Assembly: GCF_014193675.1 (NCBI RefSeq)
Contig: NZ_BLXZ01000008.1
Location: forward strand, 228,888 to 292,887
Reading direction: 5' to 3'
Source of the DNA: Geomonas limicola
GTDB lineage: Bacteria > Desulfobacterota > Desulfuromonadia > Geobacterales > Geobacteraceae
DNA length: 64,000 bases
Both the position numbers and the translations under genes were made by a program. Of the stretch, positions 33,531-43,900 are shown piece after piece (the first letter of the stretch is position 1; every line of letters starts with the position of its first letter). The notes beneath the pieces are model-generated. The model made no database searches and had not been told where the DNA came from. It saw only the letters and a list, made by a program, of their open reading frames with translations.

Positions 33531-34445
33531 TCACGGCGCGCTGATGGTGTAGAGGTTACTCTCTTCGCCGTTCTGGTTTACCACCTGGAGCCGGATGTCC
33601 TTCGGGGAAGGGTCGTAGGGGTGGCGCTGGTAGACGATCTGGTTGCACCCCCGGTAGACCAGGTTGTCGCGGTCGCCCACCGCAGGGCCGCGGGTCCCGA
33701 CCCGGGTGCCGTCGGCGACCAGGACCGAGTTCTGCAGGAAGTTCCTCCCCGTGATCACCAGCTCGTAATAGCTTACGAAATCGCTCCCTACCGCTACCCC
33801 GAGGATCTCGGGGCGCGAGTCGAGAAAGAGCGCAAGCGTCCCGGAGAGCGCCTCGGGCGGGTTGAGTACCTGCACCTGGTGCAGGCCCGGGGCGAGTTGC
33901 GGTGCCATGAAGGAGAGGGCGTTGCCGGAGATGACCCGGGTTCCGACCGCGGCACCATCCAAAAGGATCTTGCTGTTGGGCTGGAAGTTGGTGCCGCTCA
34001 GCACCACCTCGCGCTCCCGCCCCGACGCGCAGATCGTGACGGTTTCCGGGAGCAGGTTCGAGGCCACGGGTTTCACCGGCTGCAGGTTGAAGTTGTAGGC
34101 GCGGCTCGTGGCGTTGTCTTCGCGCTTCAGGTAGAGGGCGTAGACGCCGGCAGGGAGTTCGGGGAGTACCACGCTCAGTACCTTCGGTCCGAGTACCGTG
34201 GTGGGAAGCTCCTGGGTGCCGAGCCAGGCCGCGGTGCCGGTGGTGAACCCGGTGCCGCTGAGGGTGACGGCGGTGCCCGGTTCGCCTTGCGCGGGGATGA
34301 TGCTCAAAACGGTGAGTGGCGGGAGCTTCGCCTCTGAGGTCGCCCCCCCTTTACGGGGGGGGGCAGCGCCGGGAGGACCCTGCGCGAAGCAGGTAGCCGC
34401 AAAGAAGAGGCAAATCATGAGGATGCTGATCGAAAAACGGTTCAC
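33531..34445 (-). CDS. Secreted IPT/TIG-domain protein
   Basis: A 304-residue exported protein. The GTG at 34445 (GGGAG upstream on the strand) begins a signal peptide ISILMICLFFAATCFAQG. It is followed by a proline-rich linker and three repeats of the IPT/TIG (immunoglobulin-like) type, each recognisable from patterns such as GEPGTAVTLSGTGF and REVVLSGTNFQPNS. Such domains mediate binding on the cell surface or in the periplasm. It lies directly downstream of lptG on the same strand, 137 bases away. A functional link to LPS export is not evident. Confidence 0.75.
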   Translation of the reverse strand: MNRFSISILMICLFFAATCFAQGPPGAAPPRKGGATSEAKLPPLTVLSIIPAQGEPGTAVTLSGTGFTTGTAAWLGTQELPTTVLGPKVLSVVLPELPAGVYALYLKREDNATSRAYNFNLQPVKPVASNLLPETVTICASGREREVVLSGTNFQPNSKILLDGAAVGTRVISGNALSFMAPQLAPGLHQVQVLNPPEALSGTLALFLDSRPEILGVAVGSDFVSYYELVITGRNFLQNSVLVADGTRVGTRGPAVGDRDNLVYRGCNQIVYQRHPYDPSPKDIRLQVVNQNGEESNLYTISAP

Positions 34446-34581
34446 GGCGCTCCCTCCCTGTGGTGGCCCTGCCAACGGAACCTGCCGTAACTGCACCGGT
34501 TTCAGCGAGGAGGTCGAATGCCGCTCTTGGACTGAGCCAGATCCCCTCACAGGCTTAATTAGATCATTTGCCCTCGGGTTG

Positions 34582-35661
34582 TCAACGATCCAGGGTGAGC
34601 GAGAGCCAGGCGCCGATCAGGAGGAAGATGAAGTTGGTGGCCCAGGCTGCCACCATCGGGGGGAGTAGCCCGACCTGGCCGAAGGAGATGATCACCGAGT
34701 TGACGATCACGTAGAGAAAACCGATCCCCAGGGATAGGCCGATCCCCATGGCGATGCCGCTGGTGCGCCCCCCCCTGAGGGCGAACGGGATGCCGAGGAA
34801 GGACATGATGGCGCAGCCGAAGGGGAGCGAGAAGCGGCTGTGCATTTGCGCCAGGTAGCGGGTCGGGTCGTAGCCGCCGGCCCTGAGTTTGTCGCAGTAG
34901 CGCCTGAGCTCAATGATGGTCATGCTGTCCGAGTACTTGCCGAGCACCTTCAGGTCGTCGGGTTTCAGCTTGAGCGGTACCTTGAGGGTCGGGAAACGGC
35001 GGGTCTGCGCCACCTCGCCCCCCTGGAAGTCGCGCACCTGGGCGTTTATCAGGGTCCAGCCGCTGGCGCCGAGCACGCCGGAGTCCGCGTCGGTGCGCTG
35101 CACCGGCTCGCCGCCGTCCTTGAGCTGCCAGAGCGTCACCCCCTTGAGGGACTGGCTGGCGGGATCGAAGAGGCTCGCCCTGAGGATGAGCCCCTCCTCG
35201 CGGTGCCAGATGTTGTGCTGGCGGAAGTACATGCTCGGGCCCTTCTTCTCGATGAGCACCTCCTGGATGTAGGTCCGTTCGGCATAGCTCCGGGGGAGCA
35301 CCAGCTCGCCCAGGAACAGGCTCAAAACGCTCACCAGAAAGGCGATGCACAGGATCGGGGCGGTGATGCGCCACAGGCTCACCCCGCAGCTGCGCATGGC
35401 GGTGAGCTCGCTGTTCATCGAGAGGGTTCCCAGGGTGAGCAGGGTGGCCATCAGTACGGCCAAGGGGGCTGCCTGGCTCACGATCTCCGGGGTCTTCGCC
35501 ACGAAGAACGCGGCGATGTGGTACCAGTGGGCGCCATGCCGGGTGAAGCGGGCGATCTTCTCCATGAAGTCGACCACCAGGTAGATGGCGATGAAGGCAC
35601 CCAGGCAGAGTCCGAGCATCTTCAGGTAGGCCTGGGCCACGTAGCGGGTGAGGATCCTCAT
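34582..35661 (-). CDS. lptG: LPS export ABC transporter permease LptG
   Basis: A 359-residue YjgP/YjgQ-family protein with three N-terminal helices, a large periplasmic beta-jellyroll region (about residues 125-265) and three C-terminal helices. The SMNSELTAMRSCGVS segment is the coupling-helix motif of LptF/G. It forms the LptB2FG extractor that pulls LPS from the inner membrane. It overlaps the end of lptF by 4 bases (ATGA). Named LptG as the second gene of the pair. Confidence 0.9.
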   Translation of the reverse strand: MRILTRYVAQAYLKMLGLCLGAFIAIYLVVDFMEKIARFTRHGAHWYHIAAFFVAKTPEIVSQAAPLAVLMATLLTLGTLSMNSELTAMRSCGVSLWRITAPILCIAFLVSVLSLFLGELVLPRSYAERTYIQEVLIEKKGPSMYFRQHNIWHREEGLILRASLFDPASQSLKGVTLWQLKDGGEPVQRTDADSGVLGASGWTLINAQVRDFQGGEVAQTRRFPTLKVPLKLKPDDLKVLGKYSDSMTIIELRRYCDKLRAGGYDPTRYLAQMHSRFSLPFGCAIMSFLGIPFALRGGRTSGIAMGIGLSLGIGFLYVIVNSVIISFGQVGLLPPMVAAWATNFIFLLIGAWLSLTLDR

Positions 35662-36824
35662 CGCGCCCCCTTCCTGGCGAAGCGTGCCTTGATGAGGGCG
35701 CTCAGCCGGGCGTAGCTCTCGGTGAAGGGGAGTGGTTGCTCGCTGGCGGTCTTGTGGAACAGGTAGGCCCCCAGGAGCAAAAAGAGCAGGTTGGGCGCCC
35801 AGCAGGCGGCGACCGGCGCCAACAGCTGGCGCTCACCCAGGGCCTTGAAGGCGGAGAGGGCGACGTAGTAGAGCAGGAGCACACCGATGCTCAGGGAGAA
35901 GCCGGCGGCCTTGCCGGAGCGGCGGTTCTGGATCCCCAGCGGCATGGCGAGCAGGGTGAAGACGATGCAGGCAAAGGGGAGCGCGAGGCGGCTGTGGTAC
36001 TCGAGCTGCATCGAGAGGAGCTCCTTCGGCTTGTAGCGTCCCGCCGGCGGGCGGATCAGCTCGTCGAGGGTCATCTCCTCTTCGCTCTTGTTCTGGTTCC
36101 CCCCCGGCTTGGCCAGCGAGACCCTGAGGTTGTACTCGTGGAAGTCCACCATACGGTAGTTGCCGGCCTCGGTGGAGCGGTGGATGCTGCCGTCGTTCAG
36201 GTGGAACTCGATGGCGTGGGCCTGGGGATCGGTCAACAGGGCGCCCGATTTGGCGAAGATGGTCGCGGGCTCCTTCGGGTCGCGCTCGTCGTGAATCACG
36301 ATCCCGCTCATGGTCTGTCCCTTCTGCATGAAGATGTCGGCGTAGATCACCATGCCGGGAAAGGCGTCGTTGAAGACCTTTTCCTTGATGACCACCCCGG
36401 CGCTGGCCTGGGCCACGTTGATGACCAGCTTCTTGAAGGAGCTGTTGCCCCAGGGGACGGCGTAGACGGTGACCCACAGGCAGGCGGCGCAGGCGAACAG
36501 GGAGAAGATCATGGGAGGCGGCAGCATCCCGTAGAGGCTGATGCCGCAGCTTTTCATTGCGGTGATCTCGCTGTCGCCGGAGAGCCGGCCGAAGGCGAGC
36601 AGGATGGCGAGCAGGAGCGCCATGGGGATCGTGAAGAGCCAGAAGGAGGGGAGCAGGTAGATGACCATCCAGAGCACGTCGGAGAAGGGAACCCCTTTTT
36701 CCACCACCATCTCGGCGAGCTTGAGGAACCTCCCCATCAGGAGCACGAAGGTGAACGTGAACATCCCGACCAGGAAGGGGGGTGGTATCTCCTTGAAAAT
36801 ATACGTGTTCAGGGTCTTTCTCAT
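35658..36824 (-). CDS. lptF: LPS export ABC transporter permease LptF
   Basis: About 388 residues of the same family and topology as LptG. It opens MRKTLNTYIFKEIPPPFLVG and carries the coupling motif LSGDSEITAMKSCGIS. The periplasmic region spans roughly residues 120-290. ATG 36824 is chosen because homology starts there. An ATG at 36842 adds six residues without a ribosome binding site. It is the first gene of the minus-strand lptFG-IPT group. Upstream lies a family-C foldback repeat. Confidence 0.9.
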   Translation of the reverse strand: MRKTLNTYIFKEIPPPFLVGMFTFTFVLLMGRFLKLAEMVVEKGVPFSDVLWMVIYLLPSFWLFTIPMALLLAILLAFGRLSGDSEITAMKSCGISLYGMLPPPMIFSLFACAACLWVTVYAVPWGNSSFKKLVINVAQASAGVVIKEKVFNDAFPGMVIYADIFMQKGQTMSGIVIHDERDPKEPATIFAKSGALLTDPQAHAIEFHLNDGSIHRSTEAGNYRMVDFHEYNLRVSLAKPGGNQNKSEEEMTLDELIRPPAGRYKPKELLSMQLEYHSRLALPFACIVFTLLAMPLGIQNRRSGKAAGFSLSIGVLLLYYVALSAFKALGERQLLAPVAACWAPNLLFLLLGAYLFHKTASEQPLPFTESYARLSALIKARFARKGAR

Positions 36825-36885
36825 GAATCCAGGATGATACATGAGATGGCGGGGGAAGTAAAGGAGAGAGGCAGGGGGAGAGGCA

Positions 36886-37112
36886 GGGACTGGGGACTGG
36901 GGACTAGGGGCTAGGGACTAGGGACTAGGGACTAGGGAAAGGCTAAAGACGGGAAACGGCACCAGGGATGAGGGGCTTTCCGGGCTAGTACAGCTTCTGG
37001 ATGCGGGAGCGTGAGGCTTGTGGCTCTTCGGCTGGAGACGAGACTGGAGGCGAGAGGTTTCCCCCTGGTCCCCAGCCCCCAGTCCCTAGCCCCTGTTATT
37101 GTAGCCCCTGCC
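36886..37112. repeat. Family-C inverted repeat pair
   Basis: GGGACTGGGGACTGGGGACT and further AGGGACT units (36886-36943) face CCCCAGCCCCCAGTCCCTAG and CCCCTG units (37068-37112), about 125 bases apart. Nothing else is recognisable in the 289-base gap between lptF and cheW. The right arm ends at the cheW stop codon. Confidence 0.6.
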
Positions 37113-37113
37113 T

Positions 37114-37596
37114 TTACGCCGCCTCGTCGGTGGCCAGGTCGGAACTCTGGAAGATCTTGTCCAGGTCCAGGATCATCATGAAGCCGCCGTTGTGCTTGCC
37201 CATCCCGACGATGAACTCCATGTTGAGCCTGGTGCCGATCCTGGGTGCCGGCTCGACCTGCTCGGGCTCGAGGTCGATCACCTCCTGCACGGCGTCGGCC
37301 AGGACGCCGACCACCACCTGGTCGTCCTCAATGGTAAGCTCCACTACGATGACGCAGCTGTTCACGGTCTGCTCGGTGGCGCTCATGCCGAACTTGAGCC
37401 TCAGGTCCATGACCGGAACCACGCTGCCGCGCAGGTTGATCACGCCGCGCATGAAGGAGGGGGTCCTCGGCACCTTGGTCACCGTGGTGAAGTCGAGAAT
37501 CTCCCGCACCTCCGCCACGTCCAGCGCGAAGGTCTCCTCGCCGAGCCGGAAGGTCAGGTACTGGGTGCTTGCCACTGCGATTTCTGCTCCGCTCAT
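37114..37596 (-). CDS. cheW: Chemotaxis coupling protein CheW (copy 1)
   Basis: A 160-residue CheW domain coupling receptors to CheA. It shows YLTFRLGEETFALDVAEVREI, MRGVINLRGSVVPVMDLR and a VLADAVQEVIDLE segment. AAGGAG precedes the ATG at 37596. It is nearly identical in sequence to the CheW at 40375-40860, including long identical DNA tracts, so the two derive from one duplication. It lies 84 bases downstream of a receptor gene. Confidence 0.95.
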   Translation of the reverse strand: MSGAEIAVASTQYLTFRLGEETFALDVAEVREILDFTTVTKVPRTPSFMRGVINLRGSVVPVMDLRLKFGMSATEQTVNSCVIVVELTIEDDQVVVGVLADAVQEVIDLEPEQVEPAPRIGTRLNMEFIVGMGKHNGGFMMILDLDKIFQSSDLATDEAA

Positions 37597-37619
37597 GTCG
37601 TGCTCCTTTTTAAAAGGAT

Positions 37620-37670
37620 GGGGGTTGAGGCCGAAGGCGGTCCAAGGCACCTCTCGACCTCAACCGTTTC
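37620..37670. repeat. Family-D hairpin between receptor and CheW (copy 1)
   Basis: GGTTGAGGCCGA (37622-37633) faces TCGACCTCAACC (37657-37668). It occupies the 84-base spacer of the first receptor-CheW module. The second module has the matching element at 40872-40938. Confidence 0.6.
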
Positions 37671-37680
37671 TCCTGCCTTG

Positions 37681-39903
37681 TCAGTACTTTTCGAATGCCG
37701 AGTCCTGGCCGTCGCTCTCCTCCAGGCTGAAGGCGTGACCCGCGACCGCCTGTTTCTTCACGGGGGGGGAAACCTGGACGTGCTGGGGAGTGGCCACCCG
37801 TTTCGCCTCGGCACGCTGACGGGCCACCGGCTTGGCGGCAGCGGCACTTTCCTTCACCTTGAAGAAGGCGATGGTGGTCTGCAACTGCTCGGCCTGGCTG
37901 GAGAGTTCTTCTGCCGTCGAAGACATCTCTTCGGCAGCTCCGGCATTTTGTTGAATGACTTGATCGAGCTGCTGAATTGCCTTGTTGATCTGGCTCGATC
38001 CGGTGTCCTGCTCTTTGGAGGCCGCGCTGATCTCCTGGACCAGTTCGGCGGTCTTCTGGATATCCGGCACCAGTTGGGCGAGCATCTCGCCCGCTTTCTC
38101 AGCCACGTCGACACTGGATACCGAGAGCTCGCTGATCTCGCCGGCGGCCGCTTGGCTCCTCTCGGCGAGTTTTCTCACCTCGCTTGCCACCACGGCGAAC
38201 CCTTTGCCGTGCTCGCCGGCGCGGGCCGCCTCGATGGCGGCATTGAGGGCCAGCATGTTGGTCTGGCGCGCGATCTCCTCGATGATGTTGATCTTGCCGG
38301 CGATCTCCTTCATGGCGTTGACTGTCTGGGCCACAGCCTTGCCCCCCTCGAGGGCGTCCGAGGCGCTCTTCACCGCGATCTTCTCGGTCTGTAGCGCGTT
38401 GTCGGCGTTCTGGCGGATGTTGGCCGACATCTCCTCCATGGAAGACGAGGCCTCTTCGGCGGAGGCCGCCTGCTCGCTCGCCCCCTGTGAAAGGCTCTCG
38501 GCTCCGGAGGAAAGCTCCATGCTCCCTTGCGCCACGTTGTCGGCGGCGCTCTTCACCTCGCTCACCACCTCGGAAAGCTGTTTCACCATGGCAGCCAGCG
38601 CTTTCATCAGCTCGTCCTTCTCGGAGCGCTCCTTGATATCCAAAAGGAGGTTCCCACCGGCGATCTCCTGGGCGGCCTTGGTGATGGTCTCCATGGCGGC
38701 GATCAGCACATTCAGGTTGTTCTTGAGCTCGTTGAAATCCCCCTGGTACTGCTCGACGATGCGCGGCGGGACATCCCCCTTGGAGATGCGATCCACGTAC
38801 TGGGCGGCCACGTTCAGGGGACCGATTACTGCGTCGAGGGTGTCGTTGACGCCGGCGACGATCTTCTGGAAATCCCCCTGGTGGCGCTTGGCGTCGGCGC
38901 GGGTGGCGAGCTTGCCGGCGATAGCTGCCTCGGCCAGCATGTTGGCGTCCTGCACCAGCGCGTTCACGTTGTCGATGCAGTTGTTGAGGTTCACCTTCAC
39001 CTCGTTGAAATCGCCGTTATAGGTATCGGTGATCTTGGGCGGGATGTCCCCCTTCGAGATGCGATCCACATACTCTGCGGTGACGTTCAATGGGCCGATG
39101 ACGGCGTCTAGTGTTTCGTTGATGCCGGTGATGACGCCGCGGAACTCGAAGTTGATCTTGTCCGCTTCGCCGCGGGTCCCCAGTTTGCCGGCGACCGCGG
39201 CCTCGGTGAGTCGGCGGCACTCCTCGAGAAGCGACTTGAGGATGCTGCCGATATTACGGGAGAGGAACAGGCCGACACCGATGCCGAAGAGGATGCTCCC
39301 GACGATGAGCGCGATCATGAAACTGCGGCTGTCGTTGTACATTTGGGTGGTGTCGTCGGAGATCTTCTTGGAGTTCCCCTCCTTCATCTTACTCAGATCG
39401 GTCAACAGGTCATCCACCACGTTGACCTTCTCGCGCCCCTCGGATTCTGAAAGCTGTACCGAGGCCCTGTTCTGGGCGAGCTGCTCGCTCAGGGCGAGGG
39501 TCACCATCCGCTTGTGAACATCAAGGTACTCCTGCCAGGCCTTGTCCAGCTTGGCAAGATTCTGCTTGCCGCGCTCCGAGGTGAACAGCGGGCGGGACTT
39601 GGCGAGGTTGTCCTGGTACAACTTCTCGTACTCGCCAATCCGCTTCTGGTAGAGGTCCCGGTCGGTCTTGCTGGAGGAGAGCATCAGGTTCTTGGTGGCT
39701 CGGTCGAGGTAGATCAGGTCGATGTTGGCCTCCTTGATGTAGGAAAGCCCCAGGAGCTCGCGCTGGTACATCTGGTCGGCCAGATCGTTGATCTTACCCA
39801 TGTTCTTGATGCCGATGAAGCCGACCAGCGCGGTCAGCGCGGCCAGGATCATAAACGAAGCCAGGAGCTTCTTGCTGATGGTGAGGCTGTTGAGCAGGTT
39901 CAT
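37681..39903 (-). CDS. Methyl-accepting chemotaxis protein with about five HAMP-like units
   Basis: A 740-residue receptor. TM1 at about 10-30, a four-helix-bundle-type periplasmic sensor at about 35-185, TM2 at about 190-213, then a run of HAMP-like units: EAAVAGKLGTR, EYVDRISKGDIPP, EAAIAGKLATRAD, QYVDRISKGDVPP and KAAQEIAGGNLL. The signalling hairpin follows (LALNAAIEAARAGEHGKGFA). Methylation-type EE/QA pairs are visible in SEQAASAEEASSSMEEM. The C-terminus ends SAFEKY, an aromatic-E-K-aromatic pattern resembling the CheR-binding NWETF tail. CACGAGGAAGACT precedes the ATG. The 3' half is almost the same as the larger receptor at 40944. Confidence 0.93.
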   Translation of the reverse strand: MNLLNSLTISKKLLASFMILAALTALVGFIGIKNMGKINDLADQMYQRELLGLSYIKEANIDLIYLDRATKNLMLSSSKTDRDLYQKRIGEYEKLYQDNLAKSRPLFTSERGKQNLAKLDKAWQEYLDVHKRMVTLALSEQLAQNRASVQLSESEGREKVNVVDDLLTDLSKMKEGNSKKISDDTTQMYNDSRSFMIALIVGSILFGIGVGLFLSRNIGSILKSLLEECRRLTEAAVAGKLGTRGEADKINFEFRGVITGINETLDAVIGPLNVTAEYVDRISKGDIPPKITDTYNGDFNEVKVNLNNCIDNVNALVQDANMLAEAAIAGKLATRADAKRHQGDFQKIVAGVNDTLDAVIGPLNVAAQYVDRISKGDVPPRIVEQYQGDFNELKNNLNVLIAAMETITKAAQEIAGGNLLLDIKERSEKDELMKALAAMVKQLSEVVSEVKSAADNVAQGSMELSSGAESLSQGASEQAASAEEASSSMEEMSANIRQNADNALQTEKIAVKSASDALEGGKAVAQTVNAMKEIAGKINIIEEIARQTNMLALNAAIEAARAGEHGKGFAVVASEVRKLAERSQAAAGEISELSVSSVDVAEKAGEMLAQLVPDIQKTAELVQEISAASKEQDTGSSQINKAIQQLDQVIQQNAGAAEEMSSTAEELSSQAEQLQTTIAFFKVKESAAAAKPVARQRAEAKRVATPQHVQVSPPVKKQAVAGHAFSLEESDGQDSAFEKY

Positions 39904-40374
39904 AGTCTTCCTCGTGTTGGAGTTGATAGTGTCGCTACTAGAGCAGTGGCAGAAACAGGTTCGCTACGGGTTGCCGGAATCTCGTTGCTTGTGACGCTGG
40001 TCTCCTCCTGTTCGTGAGCGTAACCCGGGCCCGACGGGCCACCGCAACCGACAGTGCATCGTTAAAAACAGTCGGCACAAGGTTCATTAACCGGTTTCGG
40101 AACAGCGTATACTTTCTAAAGTCCGTAAATATCCGTTTTTTATGTGGTTATTGACCGGACGCTGGCGTAGGAATTTGTAAGGATTGGGGGGGTGCGGATG
40201 CTGCTTGCCTGGGACTTGGAGCGGGATTGGCGTGTGAAAGGGACGAGGGGGGAATTGACGGGTGCCGCGCTACCCAATGGCGGGGGCCAGAAACGAGTGC
40301 GCAGGAGCGCGACGGGACCGGAGGGGTCGGCTGTCGCCTAGCCCCCGGTCCCTGGTTGTTGATTCCTGCTTTGG
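39904..40374. other. 471-base gap between receptor and second CheW
   Basis: Holds the promoter region of the 740-residue receptor but no gene. A GTTAATGAACCTTGTGCCGAC segment on the minus strand around 40068-40090 weakly resembles a sigma28 site. GGGACCGG (40314-40321) / CCGGTCCC (40345-40352) forms a hairpin just past the second cheW stop, without a T-run. Confidence 0.45.
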
Positions 40375-40860
40375 TTACGCGGCCGACTGCTCTACTTCGA
40401 GGTCGGAGCCCTGGAAGATCTTGTCGATGTCGAGAATCATCATGAACGTGCCGTTGTGCTTGCCCATCCCGAGGATGAACTCCATGTTGAGCTTGGTGCC
40501 GATCTTCGGCGCCGGCTCGATCTGCTCGGGCTCGAGGTCGATCACCTCCTGCACCGCGTCGGCCAGGACGCCGATCACCACCTGGTCCCCTTCGAGCTCG
40601 AGCTCGACCACGATGATGCAGCTGTTCACGGTCTGCTCGGTGGCGCTCATGCCGAATTTGAGCCTCAGGTCCATGACCGGGACGACACTGCCGCGCAGGT
40701 TGATCACGCCGCGCATGAAGGGAGGCGTCCTCGGCACCTTGGTCACCGTGGTGAAGTCGAGGATCTCCCTCACTTCGGCCACGTCCAGGGCGAAGATCTC
40801 GTCACCGAGTTTAAAGGTGAGGTATTGGGTGCTTGCAGCTGCCGATTCTGTTGTGCTCAT
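40375..40860 (-). CDS. cheW: Chemotaxis coupling protein CheW (copy 2)
   Basis: A 161-residue CheW very close to the copy at 37114-37596: most differences are conservative or in the N- and C-terminal ends. It has the same YLTFKLGDEIFALDVAEVREI start and MRGVINLRGSVVPVMDLR core. AAGGAG precedes the ATG. It follows the large poly-HAMP receptor after an 83-base spacer containing a family-D hairpin, so each receptor has its own CheW. Confidence 0.95.
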   Translation of the reverse strand: MSTTESAAASTQYLTFKLGDEIFALDVAEVREILDFTTVTKVPRTPPFMRGVINLRGSVVPVMDLRLKFGMSATEQTVNSCIIVVELELEGDQVVIGVLADAVQEVIDLEPEQIEPAPKIGTKLNMEFILGMGKHNGTFMMILDIDKIFQGSDLEVEQSAA

Positions 40861-40871
40861 GTCCCGCTCCT

Positions 40872-40938
40872 TGGTTAAGGGTTAAGTGGAGGTTAAGGCC
40901 GGTACGGGGAACGTGAGCCCTGACCTTAACCTCAACCG
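40872..40938. repeat. Family-D hairpin between receptor and CheW (copy 2)
   Basis: GGTTAAGTGGAGGTTAAGG (about 40880-40900) faces CCTTAACCTCAACC (40924-40937). Same location relative to receptor and CheW as the 37620-37670 element. Confidence 0.6.
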
Positions 40939-40943
40939 GGTTC

Positions 40944-43900
40944 CTAGTATTTTTCGAAGGCGTCGTCCTTGAAGTCGACGTCATCCAGCGCAAGGGCATG
41001 CCCGCCTACCGCCTGCTTTCTGGCAACCGGCTCGGGGTGTGCCAGGTGCTGCACGACGGGCTTCGCGATCCGTCTGGACTTGACCGGAGCGGATTTCGCG
41101 GACGAGGCGCCTTCCTTGACCTTGAAGAAGGCGATGGTCGACTGCAGCTGCTCGGCCTGGCTCGAGAGTTCTTCTGCCGTCGAAGACATCTCTTCGGCAG
41201 CTCCGGCATTTTGTTGAATAACTTGATCGAGCTGCTGGATCGCCTTGTTGATCTGGCTTGCGCCGGTGTCCTGTTCCTTGGAGGCCGCACTGATCTCCTG
41301 GACCAGTTCGGCGGTCTTCTGGATGTCCGGCACCAACTGGGCCAGCATCTCGCCCGCCCGCTCGGCCACGTCTACGCTGGAGACCGACAGCTTGCTGATC
41401 TCGCCCGCTGCCGCCTGGCTTCTCTCGGCGAGTTTGCGCACCTCGCTCGCCACCACCGCGAACCCCTTGCCGTGCTCGCCGGCACGGGCCGCCTCGATGG
41501 CGGCGTTCAGGGCGAGCATGTTGGTCTGGCGCGCGATCTCCTCGATGATGTTGATCTTGCCGGCGATCTCCTTCATGGCGTGCACCGTCTGGGCGACCGC
41601 CTTGCCCCCTTCGATGGCGTCGGAGGCGCTCTTCACCGCGATCTTCTCGGTCTGCATCGCGTTGTCGGCGTTCTGGCGGATGTTGGAGGACATCTCCTCC
41701 ATGGACGAGGAGGCTTCCTCGGCGGCAGCCGCCTGCTCGCTGGCACCCTGCGACATGTTCTCGGCACCGGAAGAGAGCTCCATGCTCCCCTGTGCCACGT
41801 TGTCGGCCGCACCCTTCACCTCGCTCACCACCTCGGAGAGCTGGCTCACCATGGCGGCGAGGGCCTTCATCAGCTCGTCCTTCTCGGAGCGCTCCTTGAT
41901 GTCCACCAGGAGGTTGCCGCCGGCGATCTCCTGGGCGGCCTTGGTGACGGACTCCATGGCGGCGATCAGCACGTTCAGGTTGGTCTTGATGATGTTGTAC
42001 TGCCCCTTGTACTCGGCGGTGATGGTCGGCGGGAGGTCCCCCTTGGAGATGCGGTCCACGTAGTCGGCGGTCACCATGAGCGGGTTGACGATGTTGCTGA
42101 CCGTGTCGTTGACCCCGGCCACCAGCTTGTTCCAGCCACCGACGAAGAGCTCGGCGTCGGCACGCTGGTCCAGTTGGCCGTCGGCCGCCGCACGGATCAG
42201 GATGTCGGTCTGTGCCAAGAGGTCGTTCATCATCTTGACCATGTTGTTCAGGTTGTTCTTGATGACGTTGTACTGCCCCTTGTACTCGGTAGTGATGGTG
42301 GGGGGGATGACCCCCTTGGCGACTTGGTCCACATAGTCGGCGGTGACCATGAGCGGGTTGACGATGTTGCTGACCGTGTCGTTCACGCCGGCCACCAGCT
42401 TGTTCCAGCCGCCGACGAAGAGTGCTGCGTTGGCACGCTGGTCCAGCTGGCCGTCAGCAGCTGCGACGATGATCTTGTCGGTTTCCGCCAGCAGATCGTT
42501 CATCATCTTGACCATGTTGTTCAGGTTGTTCTTGATGACGTTGTACTGCCCCTTGTAATCGGTGGTGATGGTCGGCGGGATGCTCCCCTTGGCGATCTGA
42601 TCGACGTAGTCGGCGGTGACCATGAGTGGGTTGACGATGTTGCTGACCGTGTCGTTGACCCCGGCCACCAGTTTGTTCCAGCCGCCGACAAAGAGGGCGG
42701 CATTGGCGCGCTCGTCAAGCTGCCCGTCGGCGGCAGCCTTGATGATCTTGTCGGTTTCCGCCAGCAGGTCGTTCATCATCTTGACCGTGTTGTTCAGGTT
42801 GTTCTTGATGACGTTGTACTGCCCCTTGTAATCGGTAGTGATGGTCGGCGGGATGATCCCTTTGGAGATCTGGTCGACGTAGTCGGCGGTCACCATGAGC
42901 GGGTTGACGATGTTGCTGACCGTGTCGTTGACGCCGGAAACCAGCTTGTGCCAGCCGCCTACGAACTGGCTTGCGTCGGCGCGGCGATCCAGATCCCCGT
43001 CCGCCGCCGCCTGGATGAGTACGAGGAGCTGGGACTCGAAGCTCTTGATGTTCTGGCGCAGGGCCTCGATGGTGTTGTTGATGAACACCTTCTTGCCGGG
43101 GAACTGCTCCAGTTCGGCGTCGAAGTTCCCCTTGCCGAACTCGGCGATGCAGGCCATCGCCTTCTTCTTCACCGCGATGTGGCCGTTCACCATGGTGTTC
43201 ACCCCTTGTGCCATGGTGCGGTAGGCCCCCTGGTACTTCTCGACCGGCATGATCACGTCGATGTCGCCCAGGTCGTGCTGGCGGGACATCTCGTTCATGT
43301 CCGAGAGCAGGTTATTAAGGGTGTCGATGCAGTTGTTGAGGTTCAGCTTCACCTCGTTGAAGTCGCCGTTGTAATTGTCGGTGATGCGCGGAGGGATGTC
43401 CCCCTTGGAGATGCGGTCGACGTACTCGGCGGTGACGTTCAGCGGGCCGATCACGGCGTCCAGCGTGTCGTTCACGCCGGTGACGATCTTGCGGAAATCC
43501 CCCTGGTGGCGGCTTGCGTCAGCGCGGGTGGCGAGTTTCCCCTCCACGGCGGCCTCGGAGAGCAGGTTTGCGTCGGCGATCAGGGCGTTGATGTTGTCGA
43601 TGCAGTTGTTGAGGTTGAGCTTCACCTCGTTGAAATCGCCGTTGTAGCTGTCGGTGATCTTGGGCGGCATGTCACCTTTGGATATGCGGTCGACGTACTC
43701 GGCGGTGACGTTCAAGGGGCCGATGACGGCGTCGAGAGTCTCGTTGACGCCGGAGACGATCTTCTGGAAGTCCCCCTGGTGGCGGCTTGCGTCGGCACGG
43801 GTGGCGAGCTGGCCGGCGATGGCGGCATTGGAAAGGAGCGTCGCGTCGGCGACGAGCCCCTGGATCGCCTGCACCATCTTCTGCATGGACTGCTGCAGGA

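Noticed and set aside
40060..40130. A sigma-28-type promoter upstream of the 740-residue receptor
   Set aside because: Only partial agreement with the consensus (GCCGAC and a TTAA element with 10-base spacing), so it is mentioned only as a weak possibility and not listed as a promoter.
42030..43010. Possible CRISPR or mobile tandem array
   Set aside because: The 273-base repeat is entirely in frame within the receptor gene and encodes HAMP-like units with no spacers.
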